This document shows positions 52,449-62,788 of a DNA stretch of 64,000 nt, in pieces; the stretch's first letter is position 1, and each line of letters opens with the position of its first letter. The translations under genes were made by a program, and so were the position numbers. The stretch covers positions 1-64,000 of the forward strand of contig NZ_BAOG01000041.1 of NCBI RefSeq assembly GCF_000400365.1. The letters run 5' to 3'. The notes under the pieces are model-generated. The model saw only the letters and a program-made list of their open reading frames with translations, searched no databases and was not told the DNA's origin. The DNA comes from Vibrio jasicida CAIM 1864 = LMG 25398. Its GTDB lineage: Bacteria > Pseudomonadota > Gammaproteobacteria > Enterobacterales > Vibrionaceae.

Positions 52449-53762
52449 TTATGCATATTTCTCAGCAAGAGCCGCAAATGCGTCACCCCTTGCCATAAAG
52501 TTGTCGAATTGATCAAAGCTAGCACATGCCGGAGATAGCATCACCATATCGCCCGTATTTAACTGCGAAGATATCTGTTGAATCACATCTTCCATGGTGT
52601 CGAAACGAGTTGCGGATTCATGCAGTGGCATAAAATCATCGCCATCTTTGCCAAAGCAGCAAAGCTGCAAGTTAAGCGTCGCTAAGATCGGCTTTAATGG
52701 TGTGAAATCTGCGCCTTTACCAACACCACCAACCAACAAATACAATTTACCCATTGATTCTAAGCCAGAAAGCGCAGCCATAGTGCTCGCAATATTAGTT
52801 GCTTTGGAGTCATTCACCCATTTTACACCATGATTATCCGCAACCACTTGGCATCGATGTGTCAAACCAGTGTAAGTTTTCAGTGCATTCAAGGATTTGT
52901 GATAATCCACATCCGCCGCTTTAAGCAGAGCAAGTACGACGAGAGCGTTAGCCAGATTGTGCTTACCAACCAACTTCAATTCATCACTGGCAATCACGCG
53001 CTGACCATGATCAAGTAACCAAGTACGGTTACCGTCAACTTCAAGTCCGTAAGCCTGCTCATCACTACCAAACGTCACCAACGGCGTATCAGTATCAGGA
53101 AAAGTTTCTTGATCATCACGGTTAACTACTGCCAGCTCCGCGTTATCAAAAATGCGCAGTTTAGCTTGTCGGTAGTCCGCCATGCCCTCATAACGATCCA
53201 TGTGATCTTCCGAAAGGTTTAGAAACGCAGCCGCTTTAAGCTTCAAGCTTGATGTGGTTTCTAGTTGGAAGCTAGATAGTTCAAGTACATACAAATCTGC
53301 GTCTTGCTCTAGCAAATCGAGAGCAGGAACCCCGATATTGCCACCAACACCGACCGTTAACCCGGCAGCTTTTGCTAACACGCCTGTTAGGTCTGTTACC
53401 GTGCTTTTACCATTAGAACCGGTAATCGCAATAACAGGTTTATCGACTGCCCACGCGAAGAGCTCGATATCACCAACAACTGGCTTTCCTTTCGCAAGAA
53501 CCGATTGTATTTCTGGTGTCGCTAAGGCGATGCCTGGGTTAGTCACGACTAAGTCAGCTTCTGCAAGCCATTCGGTATTCCAACCACCGCTGTGGAGTTC
53601 TACCTGCTCTGACAAACGCTCAGCCCCCGGAGGGTTAGTGCGCGTATCAATGACTTTGATTGTCAGTTGTGGTTGAGTTTTTGTGAGGTGTTTAACGACA
53701 GAGAGCCCGGTAATACCGAGCCCTACGACGACGACCTTATGTATGTTTTGCCAACGTTCCAT
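52449..53762 (-). CDS. murD: UDP-N-acetylmuramoylalanine--D-glutamate ligase
   Basis: 437 residues (E. coli 438). Adds D-Glu to the growing peptide. N-terminal [18 protein letters not shown]-loop [11 protein letters not shown] near 115, catalytic SEDHMDRY near 180, and [12 protein letters not shown] in the C-terminal part. 39 bp from mraY and 18 bp from ftsW. Confidence 0.96.
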   Translation of the reverse strand: MERWQNIHKVVVVGLGITGLSVVKHLTKTQPQLTIKVIDTRTNPPGAERLSEQVELHSGGWNTEWLAEADLVVTNPGIALATPEIQSVLAKGKPVVGDIELFAWAVDKPVIAITGSNGKSTVTDLTGVLAKAAGLTVGVGGNIGVPALDLLEQDADLYVLELSSFQLETTSSLKLKAAAFLNLSEDHMDRYEGMADYRQAKLRIFDNAELAVVNRDDQETFPDTDTPLVTFGSDEQAYGLEVDGNRTWLLDHGQRVIASDELKLVGKHNLANALVVLALLKAADVDYHKSLNALKTYTGLTHRCQVVADNHGVKWVNDSKATNIASTMAALSGLESMGKLYLLVGGVGKGADFTPLKPILATLNLQLCCFGKDGDDFMPLHESATRFDTMEDVIQQISSQLNTGDMVMLSPACASFDQFDNFMARGDAFAALAEKYA

Positions 53763-53801
53763 ATTTGATCACGCAATTTGTCTTGTTCTTGGAAAGTGCG
53801 A

Positions 53802-54884
53802 TTAACGCACTTTCAGAGTTGCTAGACCAATCAGAACAAGAACCATAGAAATAATCCAGAAGCGCACGATTACGCGGGGCTCTGGCCAACCTTTTAATTC
53901 GTAGTGATGGTGAATCGGTGCCATACGGAAAATACGCTGACCACGTAGTTTATAAGAACCTACCTGTAGAATTACCGATAGCGTTTCCATTACAAACACA
54001 CCACCCATGATCACCAGTACCAACTCTTGACGAACCAGTACAGCGATAGTACCAAGCGCGCCACCTAGAGCAAGTGAACCAACATCTCCCATGAATACTT
54101 GTGCTGGGTAAGTGTTGAACCACAAGAAACCAAGGCCCGCACCAACGATTGCAGTACAAACGACAACCAGCTCAGAAGCGTGTGGGAGGTATGGAATATG
54201 AAGGTATTCAGAGAAGTTAATGTTACCTGTTGCCCAAGCAATCACAGCAAAGCCAGCCGCAACCAGAACCGTTGGCATGATAGCCAAGCCGTCTAGGCCA
54301 TCGGTTAGGTTTACCGCATTACTAGTACCCACAATAACGAAGTAAGTGAGGATAATGTACATCAAGCCAAGTTGCGGCATGATGTCTTTAAAGAATGGCA
54401 CAACAAGTTGAGTAGCTGCGGTATCTTTGCCGTAAGCGTACAACGCAAACGCCACGACAAATGCAATCAGCGACTGCCAAAAGTACTTCCAACGAGCAAT
54501 CAGGCCGTCGGTATTCTTACGAACGACTTTACGATAGTCATCAACAAAACCAATCGCCCCATAACCAAGCAGTACCGTCAGCACCGCCCACACGTATGGG
54601 TTCGATAAATCAGTCCATAAAAGAATAGTGATTGAAATAGCAGCCAAAATCATGATCCCCCCCATTGTAGGGGTACCACGCTTGCTAAAGTGAGACTCTG
54701 GACCTTCGTTACGAACAACCTGACCAATTTGTAGCATCTGTAGACGCTTGATCATGATAGGCCCCATCCATAAAGACAGACCTAAAGCAGTAAGTACACT
54801 AAGGATTGCTCGAAACGACAGGTATTCAAACAATCGGAAAAAAGACAGGTATGGCTGTAGCAGCTCGGCAAGCCAAATAATCAT
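53802..54884 (-). CDS. mraY: Phospho-MurNAc-pentapeptide transferase MraY
   Basis: 360 residues (E. coli 360). Inner-membrane enzyme making lipid I from UDP-MurNAc-pentapeptide and undecaprenyl phosphate. About ten membrane segments; cytosolic motifs [19 protein letters not shown] and [11 protein letters not shown], with the [11 protein letters not shown] histidine motif near the end. Start shares one base with the murF stop (TAATG). Confidence 0.97.
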   Translation of the reverse strand: MIIWLAELLQPYLSFFRLFEYLSFRAILSVLTALGLSLWMGPIMIKRLQMLQIGQVVRNEGPESHFSKRGTPTMGGIMILAAISITILLWTDLSNPYVWAVLTVLLGYGAIGFVDDYRKVVRKNTDGLIARWKYFWQSLIAFVVAFALYAYGKDTAATQLVVPFFKDIMPQLGLMYIILTYFVIVGTSNAVNLTDGLDGLAIMPTVLVAAGFAVIAWATGNINFSEYLHIPYLPHASELVVVCTAIVGAGLGFLWFNTYPAQVFMGDVGSLALGGALGTIAVLVRQELVLVIMGGVFVMETLSVILQVGSYKLRGQRIFRMAPIHHHYELKGWPEPRVIVRFWIISMVLVLIGLATLKVR

Positions 54885-56248
54885 TAATAATACTCCTTCA
54901 AAGCAGCAGCGACTTCAAACATACGAGCACCGTTCGCTCCTTTCACCAACATTGTATGGTGTTGAGGTGCGGTTTGGTCTAGATGCTGCTTGATGTAGTC
55001 AATCATCTCTGGATGTGTCTCGAAATGGATGCCATCACAAAGTTCACTAATGACCTTCGTGTCTGCACCATACGTGAGAACGTGTTCAAATTTTTGTGGG
55101 GCAGCATGTTCCCCGACTTGACGATGAAGTGCAAGACTTTCCTCACCCAACTCCGCCATATTGCCTAAAATCAACCAACGCTCACCTTGGAATGCACTAA
55201 GCAAGTCCACCGCGGCCTTCATCGCTGGAACACTCGCGTTATAGCTGTCATCAATTAGCTTGATTTTATCGCTGAGTTCCTCAACTTCGACTCGACCTTT
55301 CACTTTATTTAAATGTTTAAGGCCATCACGAACTTCTTCTAACGTCGCGCCCATTTGTAACGCAATGATAGAAGCCGCAATCGCGTTCGCAACGTTGTGT
55401 TGACCTATAATACCCAGAGACAGTTCAATTTCTTGTGAGTCTATTGCGAGATGTAGGTTAAAGCTTGCTTCGCCGGCGGCGTTCATTACAACATTTGTTG
55501 CATAAAAGTCAGCATCTGTGTTCGTTTGAGAAAATGTGATGACTTGCTTATCGGCAAGAACATGGTTCCACTTCTCACCACCATTGCTATCGAGGTTCAC
55601 AATCGCAACACCGCCAGCAGGCAATCCCTGATAAATCTCGCCTTTAGCCTGTTTTACGCCATCAATCGAACCAAATCCCTCTAAGTGAGCGGCGGCTACG
55701 TTGTTGACTAACGCAATGTTAGGATGAACCAGTTGAGTCGTGTATTCGATCTCACCAATATGGTTGGCCCCAAGCTCAATCACAGCGTAATCATCGTCTT
55801 GTTGCGATCTCAATAACGTAAGCGGAACACCAATGTCATTGTTGAAGTTGCCCGCGGTAAATAGCACTTTGCCTTTCAACTGCAGGATACTTGCAACCAT
55901 CTCTTTTACTGTAGTTTTGCCACAACTGCCTGTAATCGCCACTGTCGGTGTTTGAGACGAATTGTGTACCCAAGATGCGACTTCACCTAACGCTATCTTA
56001 GTATCGGTAACAACAACTTGAGGGACATTCACATTAAGTTGCTTTTGCACTAACAGTGCACCCGCCCCTGACTCCACCGCTTGTTGGCAGAAATCGTGAG
56101 CATCAAAACGCTCTCCAACCAAAGCAACAAAAAGAGCACCCTGTTCGATCGCTCGAGTGTCGGTAGAAACAGATTCAATAGATAGGTCATTGCCAACCAG
56201 TTCACCGCCAGTCATATCCGCGACTTGAGAAAGCGTTACTGTGATCAT
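54884..56248 (-). CDS. murF: UDP-MurNAc-tripeptide--D-Ala-D-Ala ligase
   Basis: 454 residues (E. coli 452). Adds D-Ala-D-Ala. P-loop [12 protein letters not shown] near 107, [13 protein letters not shown] and [14 protein letters not shown] family motifs. The D-Ala-D-Ala ligase gene itself is not in this cluster. Start overlaps the murE stop by 4 bp. Confidence 0.96.
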   Translation of the reverse strand: MITVTLSQVADMTGGELVGNDLSIESVSTDTRAIEQGALFVALVGERFDAHDFCQQAVESGAGALLVQKQLNVNVPQVVVTDTKIALGEVASWVHNSSQTPTVAITGSCGKTTVKEMVASILQLKGKVLFTAGNFNNDIGVPLTLLRSQQDDDYAVIELGANHIGEIEYTTQLVHPNIALVNNVAAAHLEGFGSIDGVKQAKGEIYQGLPAGGVAIVNLDSNGGEKWNHVLADKQVITFSQTNTDADFYATNVVMNAAGEASFNLHLAIDSQEIELSLGIIGQHNVANAIAASIIALQMGATLEEVRDGLKHLNKVKGRVEVEELSDKIKLIDDSYNASVPAMKAAVDLLSAFQGERWLILGNMAELGEESLALHRQVGEHAAPQKFEHVLTYGADTKVISELCDGIHFETHPEMIDYIKQHLDQTAPQHHTMLVKGANGARMFEVAAALKEYY

Positions 56249-57726
56249 GATGAAAGCCCCAATAGCGTCATGGCTGACTCGCGGTCAGAGTAATGGATGG
56301 TTCCAGAGTTTAGAATTTGGTAGTCCTCATGACCTTTACCTGCCAGAAGGATAATGTCTTGCGGAGAAGCATGTTCCAGTGCGTAAGACAGCGCTTTAAA
56401 ACGGTCATGCTGCACAATCGCCTCAGCAGGTTTTGTTAGGCCGGCCAGCATGTCTTTCATGATCAGCACAGGGTCTTCACTGCGAGGGTTATCATCGGTA
56501 AGCACTATCTTGTCACCCAAACGCTCAGCGATTTCCGCCATCATTGGGCGCTTACCAGCATCACGGTCACCACCACAGCCGAAAATAGCCCAAAGCTCAC
56601 CCTGGCAATGCACACGCAATGCTTGCAGCGCTTTTTCTAGCGCGTCAGGCGTGTGGGCGTAATCCACCACGACTTTTGCCTTGTCGTCAGCTTGGAAGAG
56701 TTCCATACGACCAAGTACGGGTTGCAATTGGCCTGCCGTTGCCAGCAAATCTTGCTTGCTAAAACCGAGACTAAGTAACGTTGTGAATGCCAACATCAGG
56801 TTTGCTGCATTGAACTCGCCAATCAGCGGCGCATGAAGTATTCCCTCACCAAACTTGCCATCAAACTCAATCGTAATGCCTGACTCTGCGTAAACAATGT
56901 CAGTAGCAAATACGGATTGTAGGAATTCTGAATTCGGCTTGAGTGAAACAGCTATGGCATTCGATAATTGCTTCGCCCACGCAGCTCCCACTGTATCATC
57001 GACATTGATGATCGCATGCTCGCATTGGTGAGTGGTAAACAGCATCAGCTTCGCCTTTGCATACTCTTCCATCGTGCCATGATAATCCAAGTGATCACGG
57101 CTCAGATTGGTGAACACACCAGCGGTAAAAGACAATGCTTTAACACGACCTTGAATCAGACCATGAGAGGAAACTTCAAGCGCAGTGTAATGTGCTTTTT
57201 GCTCGGCGAGCGAGGATAGGGTCTTTTGGATTTCAACTGCGTTGCCTGTGGTGTTTGCGGCTTCTTGCAGATCATCTAGAAAGCCATTCCCTGTTGTCCC
57301 CATTACCGCCGCTTTGGAACCGACTAAATCAATCCATTGGGCAATAAGCTGAGTGATGGTAGTTTTGCCGTTGGTGCCAGTGACACCAATCAGCTCCATA
57401 TTGGGATAATGGTAGAACTGACCTGCGATTTGAGAAAGGCACTTATCCAGTGCATCGAGGTAAATCACTGGAACATTATCAACAATCTCAATCGTACCGT
57501 GTGCTTTTCGCTCACAGGCTTGAGCGATCGCCGCGTTAGCACCTTGCTGGATGGCCTTCGCGATAAAATCACGTCCATCGACAGCATGGCCAATGATGGC
57601 AACAAAAGTAGTGCCGGACTGAACTCGTCTACTATCGAGTTCCAGTTCAGAGACAAGAACGGACGACAAACTTGGGCAATCAACCCAATTGGAAAGCAGC
57701 GCGTCCATACTGATGGCTTTGGTCAT
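56245..57726 (-). CDS. murE: UDP-MurNAc-tripeptide synthetase MurE (meso-diaminopimelate)
   Basis: 493 residues (E. coli 495). P-loop [12 protein letters not shown] near 115. The DNPR motif (DDNPRSEDP, about 410) specifies meso-diaminopimelate, so the wall is of the Gram-negative type and depends on DapB. Also [14 protein letters not shown] and [12 protein letters not shown]. Lies 60 bp after ftsI. Confidence 0.97.
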   Translation of the reverse strand: MTKAISMDALLSNWVDCPSLSSVLVSELELDSRRVQSGTTFVAIIGHAVDGRDFIAKAIQQGANAAIAQACERKAHGTIEIVDNVPVIYLDALDKCLSQIAGQFYHYPNMELIGVTGTNGKTTITQLIAQWIDLVGSKAAVMGTTGNGFLDDLQEAANTTGNAVEIQKTLSSLAEQKAHYTALEVSSHGLIQGRVKALSFTAGVFTNLSRDHLDYHGTMEEYAKAKLMLFTTHQCEHAIINVDDTVGAAWAKQLSNAIAVSLKPNSEFLQSVFATDIVYAESGITIEFDGKFGEGILHAPLIGEFNAANLMLAFTTLLSLGFSKQDLLATAGQLQPVLGRMELFQADDKAKVVVDYAHTPDALEKALQALRVHCQGELWAIFGCGGDRDAGKRPMMAEIAERLGDKIVLTDDNPRSEDPVLIMKDMLAGLTKPAEAIVQHDRFKALSYALEHASPQDIILLAGKGHEDYQILNSGTIHYSDRESAMTLLGLSS

Positions 57727-57786
57727 ATTTGTTCTCCGAGCTTTAGCTCAGCTTTCTAGATTTTGTTTCTCAGTAAACATCGAAGC

Positions 57787-59598
57787 CTACTGTTGGAATT
57801 TGTTTTCGTCAGGGGCAACATTCAGAATTTGCAGCGCGCCTTTCATGATTTCAGAAAAGACTGGCGAAGCAACTGAACCGCCATAGTAGTCATCACCTTG
57901 CGGTTCATTAACTACAACAACCAATGCAAGTCTTGGATCGCTCACAGGAGCAACACCGGCCGTGTAGTTGATGTACTCATCACTATAGCCACCAGCGGTT
58001 GCTTTTCGAGCCGTACCCGTTTTGGCACCAACTCGATAGCCCGGAACCGCAGCACGACGGGCTGAACCGCCTTTTTGCGTTACCGTTTCCAGCATATCGA
58101 GTACAAGGCGTGCATTTTTTTGACTAACAACTTGGCGAGCCATATCGTTGTCGTTACTTTCGATAATATGAATCGGCTCATATTTACCTAAGTTACCCAA
58201 GGTTGCGTAAGCATGCGCTAACTGAATTGGGGTCACCGATAAACCGTAACCAAAGGCGATGGTGGCACGTTCAATTGGCGACCAACGCGAGCGACTCGGA
58301 AAAATACCCACAACTTCACCGACTAAGTTCAAGCCAGAAAGTTCTCCCAAACCAACAGAACTGTATAAACCAAGCAATGCTTCTACTGGCATACGCATAG
58401 CTAACTTGGTCACACCGATATTACTCGATTTCTTCAAGATGGTCGTTAAGCTCGCTTTTCCTACCTTTGGTGCATCACGAACACGGCTGCCACCCAATTG
58501 AAGAATACCGTTTCCAGTATCGACGATGGTGTCTTTATCTGCGACCTCATTTTCTAAGGCGGCTAAAACAACGAATGGCTTAATTGTAGAGCCCGGCTCT
58601 AAAGAGTCGGTGATTACTCGGTTACGCATTTTGTAACTTTGCCAATCGCTACGATTATTTGGGTTATAAGATGGCGCGTTCACCATCGCCAACACAGCGC
58701 CCGTTTTTACATCAAGCACCACTACAGAACCAGATGTTGCGCGATGGTCAGCAACCGCCTGTTTAATTGCGCGATAAGCAACAGCTTGAATTCGCTGATC
58801 AATAGTCAGTTGCAGCGGTTTACCTTCTTGTTTCTCTTCAAGAGCAATATTCTCAACAACACGGCCATAGCGGTCTTTACGAATGGTTTTCTTGCCTGCT
58901 GCACCAGTTAACCATTCATCATAGCTTCGCTCTACACCTTCTAGACCATGACCATCAATCCCCGTAACACCGACTAAGTGAGCACTAACCTCACCTGCAG
59001 GATAGTAACGACGAGATTCAGATTTCAAGCCTACACCAGGTAGTTTGAGTTCACGAATGTAGTTAGCCATCGCAGGGCTTACCTGACGCTGAAGGTAGAT
59101 AAAGCGACGCTTTTCATTTTTCTTGATCTTATTGATCAGACCTTGTCGGTCCAAACCAAGAACGTCAGCTAATGCATACCAACTTTTGGTTTGCTGTAGC
59201 GCGCCCTCTTTGAAGATGGTTTTTGGATCGGCCCATACAGCCTCAACAGGAACACTAACGGCAAGAGGTTCGCCATTACGATCAGAGATGATACCGCGCG
59301 CAGAAGGAATGGCTTTAACACGGACTGAACGAAGGTCACCTTGCTTGATAAGGTTATCAGGCTCGATGATTTGAATGTAGGCAACGCGCCCAACGAGTAG
59401 GGCAAATGCACAAAAGACGAAAAACAGCAGTAACTGAAAGCGCCAGCGAATCAAAAAGGATTCGGGTTCAACAACGTCTGTTTCTTGGGGTTCTTTTGCT
59501 TCTTTGGTGGGTTGCGACTTTGCAGCAACCACTTTCTTTTCTTTGGCTGCTGGCTTGCGCGAATTTCCTTGTTTCGATTTGGCTTTCTTTCCAATCAT
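57787..59598 (-). CDS. ftsI: Septal transpeptidase FtsI (PBP3)
   Basis: 603 residues, slightly longer than E. coli (588) because of a Lys-rich cytoplasmic tail. Membrane segment about 53-70, pedestal domain from about 85, and transpeptidase domain with catalytic S337 in SLEPGSTIKPF, the SSN motif (KKSSNIGV) and KTGT (GAKTGTARK). Target class of beta-lactams. Start overlaps the ftsL stop by 4 bp (ATGA). Partner of FtsW. Confidence 0.96.
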   Translation of the reverse strand: MIGKKAKSKQGNSRKPAAKEKKVVAAKSQPTKEAKEPQETDVVEPESFLIRWRFQLLLFFVFCAFALLVGRVAYIQIIEPDNLIKQGDLRSVRVKAIPSARGIISDRNGEPLAVSVPVEAVWADPKTIFKEGALQQTKSWYALADVLGLDRQGLINKIKKNEKRRFIYLQRQVSPAMANYIRELKLPGVGLKSESRRYYPAGEVSAHLVGVTGIDGHGLEGVERSYDEWLTGAAGKKTIRKDRYGRVVENIALEEKQEGKPLQLTIDQRIQAVAYRAIKQAVADHRATSGSVVVLDVKTGAVLAMVNAPSYNPNNRSDWQSYKMRNRVITDSLEPGSTIKPFVVLAALENEVADKDTIVDTGNGILQLGGSRVRDAPKVGKASLTTILKKSSNIGVTKLAMRMPVEALLGLYSSVGLGELSGLNLVGEVVGIFPSRSRWSPIERATIAFGYGLSVTPIQLAHAYATLGNLGKYEPIHIIESNDNDMARQVVSQKNARLVLDMLETVTQKGGSARRAAVPGYRVGAKTGTARKATAGGYSDEYINYTAGVAPVSDPRLALVVVVNEPQGDDYYGGSVASPVFSEIMKGALQILNVAPDENKFQQ

Positions 59599-59912
59599 TT
59601 TAGCGTGATAACCACTTCTTTATCGCCATCTGGTCGTTTCATTTCAAGATCCTTCTTTGCCAAGTCTTGAACGCGACTGTGTTCCGCGAGGGCTGTTTCT
59701 TCCAACATTAGGTTGCGCCATTCGCTATCCAATCGCTCTCGCTCAACCAATGTATGATCTTTTTCAGTGATCGCTTGACGCGCATGATGGGTGGCAAAGA
59801 CCACTCCCATTGCCGATGAGAATATTAAAATCATCAACAATAACGACCAGCGACCAACGGAAATTAAATCCGTCGCAATCAACTTAGCAAGATTAGGAGT
59901 GGTTTTCGTCAT
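59595..59912 (-). CDS. ftsL: Cell division protein FtsL
   Basis: 105 residues. Small bitopic divisome protein: short cytoplasmic part, membrane segment LLLMILIFSSAMGVVFATHHAR (split near residues 24-45), then a coiled-coil periplasmic region (EKDHTLVERERLDSEWRNL). Forms a complex with FtsB and FtsQ. Lies 5 bp after rsmH and overlaps ftsI. Confidence 0.92.
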   Translation of the reverse strand: MTKTTPNLAKLIATDLISVGRWSLLLMILIFSSAMGVVFATHHARQAITEKDHTLVERERLDSEWRNLMLEETALAEHSRVQDLAKKDLEMKRPDGDKEVVITLK

Positions 59913-59917
59913 AATAA

Positions 59918-60868
59918 TTAAAGCTTTTCTGCAATTCTTAGTACTGAACTACGAGAGCGAGGGTTGAGTTCGATTTCTTGCTTCGTTGGCTTAATCGCCT
60001 TGCTCACCGCTTTCATGTTTGCACTGCCCAATGCTCGGATTTGTTCTTCCGTCATTGGGATGCCATGTGGCACTTCTGGGCCTTTGCTCTCTTTACGGAT
60101 AAAGCGTTTCACCATGCGGTCTTCCAACGAATGGAAGCTGATGACCGATAGGCGACCTTCTGGAGCCAAAATGCTTGCCGCGCCTTTTAGTGCTGTATCA
60201 ATTTCTTCTAATTCACTGTTGATGTAAATGCGAAAAGCCTGAAAAGCACGGGTTGCTGGGTGTTTTTTCTCTTTGAAGCTCTTTGGTGCGGCGTCCGAAA
60301 TCAGCTTCGCTAGCTGACCAGTGCGAACCATCGGCTCGTTTTCTTCGTCTTCGCGGTATGCCACGATAGCTTTGGCAATACGACGTGCATGTTTGTCTTC
60401 ACCAAACTCACGAATCACCCAAGTGATATCATCAAGATCAGCTTCCATCAACCATTGTGAAACTGGAACGCCAGAAGTCGGGTCCATACGCATATCTAAC
60501 GGGCCATCTTTCATAAAGCTAAAGCCACGTTCAGCATCATCAAGCTGTGGAGAAGAAACGCCAAGGTCTAGTAATACACCATCGACTTTACCCACAAGAT
60601 CGTACTCTTCTGCATACTGTGCCATGCCTGAAAATGGGCCATGGATGATAGTAAAACGAGGATCGTCAATTTTGCCTGCTTCAGCAATCGCTTGAGGGTC
60701 GCGATCGATGCTGTACAAGCGGCCGTTTTCGCCTAATTTGGACAAGATAGTTCGGCTGTGACCGCCACGGCCAAATGTTCCATCGATATAGATACCATCG
60801 GGTTTGATAGCCAAGCCATCAATGGATTCATTTAATAACACTGAGATATGTTGAAATGTTTCGGTCAT
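59918..60868 (-). CDS. rsmH: 16S rRNA m4C1402 methyltransferase RsmH
   Basis: 316 residues (E. coli 313). Methylates N4 of C1402 in 16S rRNA. N-terminal [15 protein letters not shown] motif [34 protein letters not shown] and the C-terminal [12 protein letters not shown]. First gene of the dcw transcript here; mraZ, which often precedes it, is absent. The rRNA partner enzyme RsmI, acting on the same nucleotide, is encoded 1 kb upstream. Confidence 0.97.
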   Translation of the reverse strand: MTETFQHISVLLNESIDGLAIKPDGIYIDGTFGRGGHSRTILSKLGENGRLYSIDRDPQAIAEAGKIDDPRFTIIHGPFSGMAQYAEEYDLVGKVDGVLLDLGVSSPQLDDAERGFSFMKDGPLDMRMDPTSGVPVSQWLMEADLDDITWVIREFGEDKHARRIAKAIVAYREDEENEPMVRTGQLAKLISDAAPKSFKEKKHPATRAFQAFRIYINSELEEIDTALKGAASILAPEGRLSVISFHSLEDRMVKRFIRKESKGPEVPHGIPMTEEQIRALGSANMKAVSKAIKPTKQEIELNPRSRSSVLRIAEKL

Positions 60869-60967
60869 AGCTTTCTCGTTGAATGATCTTGAAGCGATTC
60901 TTTAGTGTACTGATTTCCCACATCATCGCCACCTCAAGTCTAAAGTTAGACGTGATTCAGCGCCAAG

Positions 60968-60996
60968 TTTATTGGTAATGACATAGTTTGCGTCAA
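60968..60996 (-). promoter_or_regulatory. Candidate promoter of the dcw cluster
   Basis: On the minus strand TTGACG (60991-60996) and AATAAA (60968-60973) are separated by 17 bp, about 100 bp before rsmH and directly beyond the rnpB terminator. Consensus fit 5/6 and 4/6. Confidence 0.5.
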
Positions 60997-61004
60997 TAAA
61001 ATGC

Positions 61005-61036
61005 AAAAAACCCATCACTACCGAAGTAGTGATGGG
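61005..61036 (-). terminator. rnpB terminator
   Basis: Perfect 11-bp stem (61011-61021 with 61026-61036, loop CGAA) followed on the minus strand by six T (A-run 61005-61010). It begins 9 bp beyond the predicted mature 3' end of RNase P RNA. Confidence 0.9.
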
Positions 61037-61044
61037 TCTCGAAT

Positions 61045-61474
<430 letters not shown>

Positions 61475-61481
61475 AGGGCGG

Positions 61482-61510
61482 ATTGTATAGAGTTATCTAC
61501 TCAGAGTCTA
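61482..61510 (-). promoter_or_regulatory. rnpB promoter
   Basis: Minus strand -35 TAGACT (61505-61510), 17-bp spacer, -10 TACAAT (61482-61487). The discriminator between -10 and the RNA start is GC-rich (CCGCCC), a feature of growth-rate or stringently controlled stable RNA promoters. Confidence 0.65.
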
Positions 61511-61749
61511 GTGAGATCACAGAATTGCTGAAAACGGCGGGTTAAGTGCTCAAAAAGACAGCAGCGAATGGAAACGCTTCGCTCCGAGAGAAAGAAAAAT
61601 GGAGCACTAAGGTTTGGAACTCGAGATCATGATGCTCCGAAGGATTGTCTTGAAAGTTAAAGTGGGAAAATAAATGCACAGTTACATTAACAACGCACTT
61701 CTTACCCCTGTCTATGTAAGATTAAAAATCTCCTGCACTCATAAACAAC
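61511..61749. other. Intergenic DNA with nested inverted repeats
   Basis: GTGCTC (61546-61551) can pair with GAGCAC (61602-61607), enclosing AGCGAA (61563-61568) with TTCGCT (61578-61583). No T-run or promoter is associated and no coding frame is convincing. The rest shows nothing assignable. Confidence 0.4.
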
Positions 61750-61779
61750 AAAAGGAGAGTCGCGTTAACGACTCCCCTT
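61750..61779 (-). terminator. rsmI terminator
   Basis: An 11-position stem with one mismatch (61752-61762 with 61769-61779), then TTTTGTTG on the minus strand. A second hairpin, GGCGCTT (61813-61819) with AAGCGCC (61834-61840), lies between it and the rsmI stop. Confidence 0.7.
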
Positions 61780-61856
61780 CTTAATCTTATCTAGATAACT
61801 CTGAAAACTAACGGCGCTTAAAGGAGACTACCGAAGCGCCAACGCTCTACGGACTT

Positions 61857-62720
61857 CTAGTTGAGATTCTCTAAGCCCCACTTATAAAGTGCGTTCTTTT
61901 TCAGGCTGTAGATTTCTGCGGCTAATGCTGCAGCTTTCTTTAACGGCAGTTCTTTCGTCAGAATAGCCAAAGTGCGGGTCGCTTCGTCTGGTAGCGATTC
62001 TTCGCTTGAATCACGGTGACCGTGAATAAGGAGTACCATCTCACCACGTTGTTGGTTTCCGTCACTTTTCACCCATTCAATCAGTTCGCCAAGTGGCATT
62101 CCCTGAATAGTTTCAAAGGTTTTCGTTAACTCACGAGCTAACACGACTTCTCGTTCTGGGCCAAGAACGTCTAACATGTCTTGTAGAGAGTCTAAAATGC
62201 GATGCGGTGATTCATAAAAGATACAAGTGCGTTCCACTGACGCAATTTCTAAGAACTTGTCTTTACGGCCTTTGCTTTTCGGTGGTAGAAAGCCTTCAAA
62301 GCTAAAACGATCCGATGGCAAGCCCGACGCACTTAACGCAGTGATGACCGCACACGCACCAGGAAGAGGCACAACTCTAACGCCCGCTTGACGACATTTT
62401 GTTACCAAGTGGTATCCTGGATCGCTTATTAGCGGCGTACCAGCGTCAGACACCAAAGCGATTGACTGACCTGATAGTAGCTTTTCAACCAAAACTTGCG
62501 CTTTTTGCTGCTCGTTATGATCGTGTAGCGCGAAAGTTTTGGTTTGGATATTGAAGTGAGACAGTAATTTGCCCGTATGTCGAGTATCCTCAGCGGCAAT
62601 GATGTCCACATTCGACAGAACTTCGATAGCACGTTGAGTGATATCCGCTAAATTTCCGATTGGAGTCGGTACGATGTAGAGAGTTGGCCCCTCATTCGGC
62701 AACTTATTTTTATCTGTCAT
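61857..62720 (-). CDS. rsmI: 16S rRNA 2'-O-methyltransferase RsmI (C1402)
   Basis: 287 residues (E. coli 286). Methylates the ribose of C1402, the same nucleotide modified by RsmH. Tetrapyrrole-methylase-type fold: [44 protein letters not shown] and [17 protein letters not shown]. Divergent from lpoA, as in E. coli (yraL/yraM). Confidence 0.96.
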   Translation of the reverse strand: MTDKNKLPNEGPTLYIVPTPIGNLADITQRAIEVLSNVDIIAAEDTRHTGKLLSHFNIQTKTFALHDHNEQQKAQVLVEKLLSGQSIALVSDAGTPLISDPGYHLVTKCRQAGVRVVPLPGACAVITALSASGLPSDRFSFEGFLPPKSKGRKDKFLEIASVERTCIFYESPHRILDSLQDMLDVLGPEREVVLARELTKTFETIQGMPLGELIEWVKSDGNQQRGEMVLLIHGHRDSSEESLPDEATRTLAILTKELPLKKAAALAAEIYSLKKNALYKWGLENLN

Positions 62721-62755
62721 TTGTTTACGATCACTTCAACGATTAATATAGAGAC

Positions 62756-62771
62756 AATTTTGTACAAAATT
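62756..62771. promoter_or_regulatory. Palindrome in the rsmI/lpoA divergent promoter region
   Basis: AATTTTGTACAAAATT is a perfect 16-bp palindrome in the 68-bp gap between the two divergent starts, 17 bp before lpoA. It could be an operator or just AT-rich symmetry. Confidence 0.35.
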
Positions 62772-62788
62772 ATAGAGAACTCACGGCA

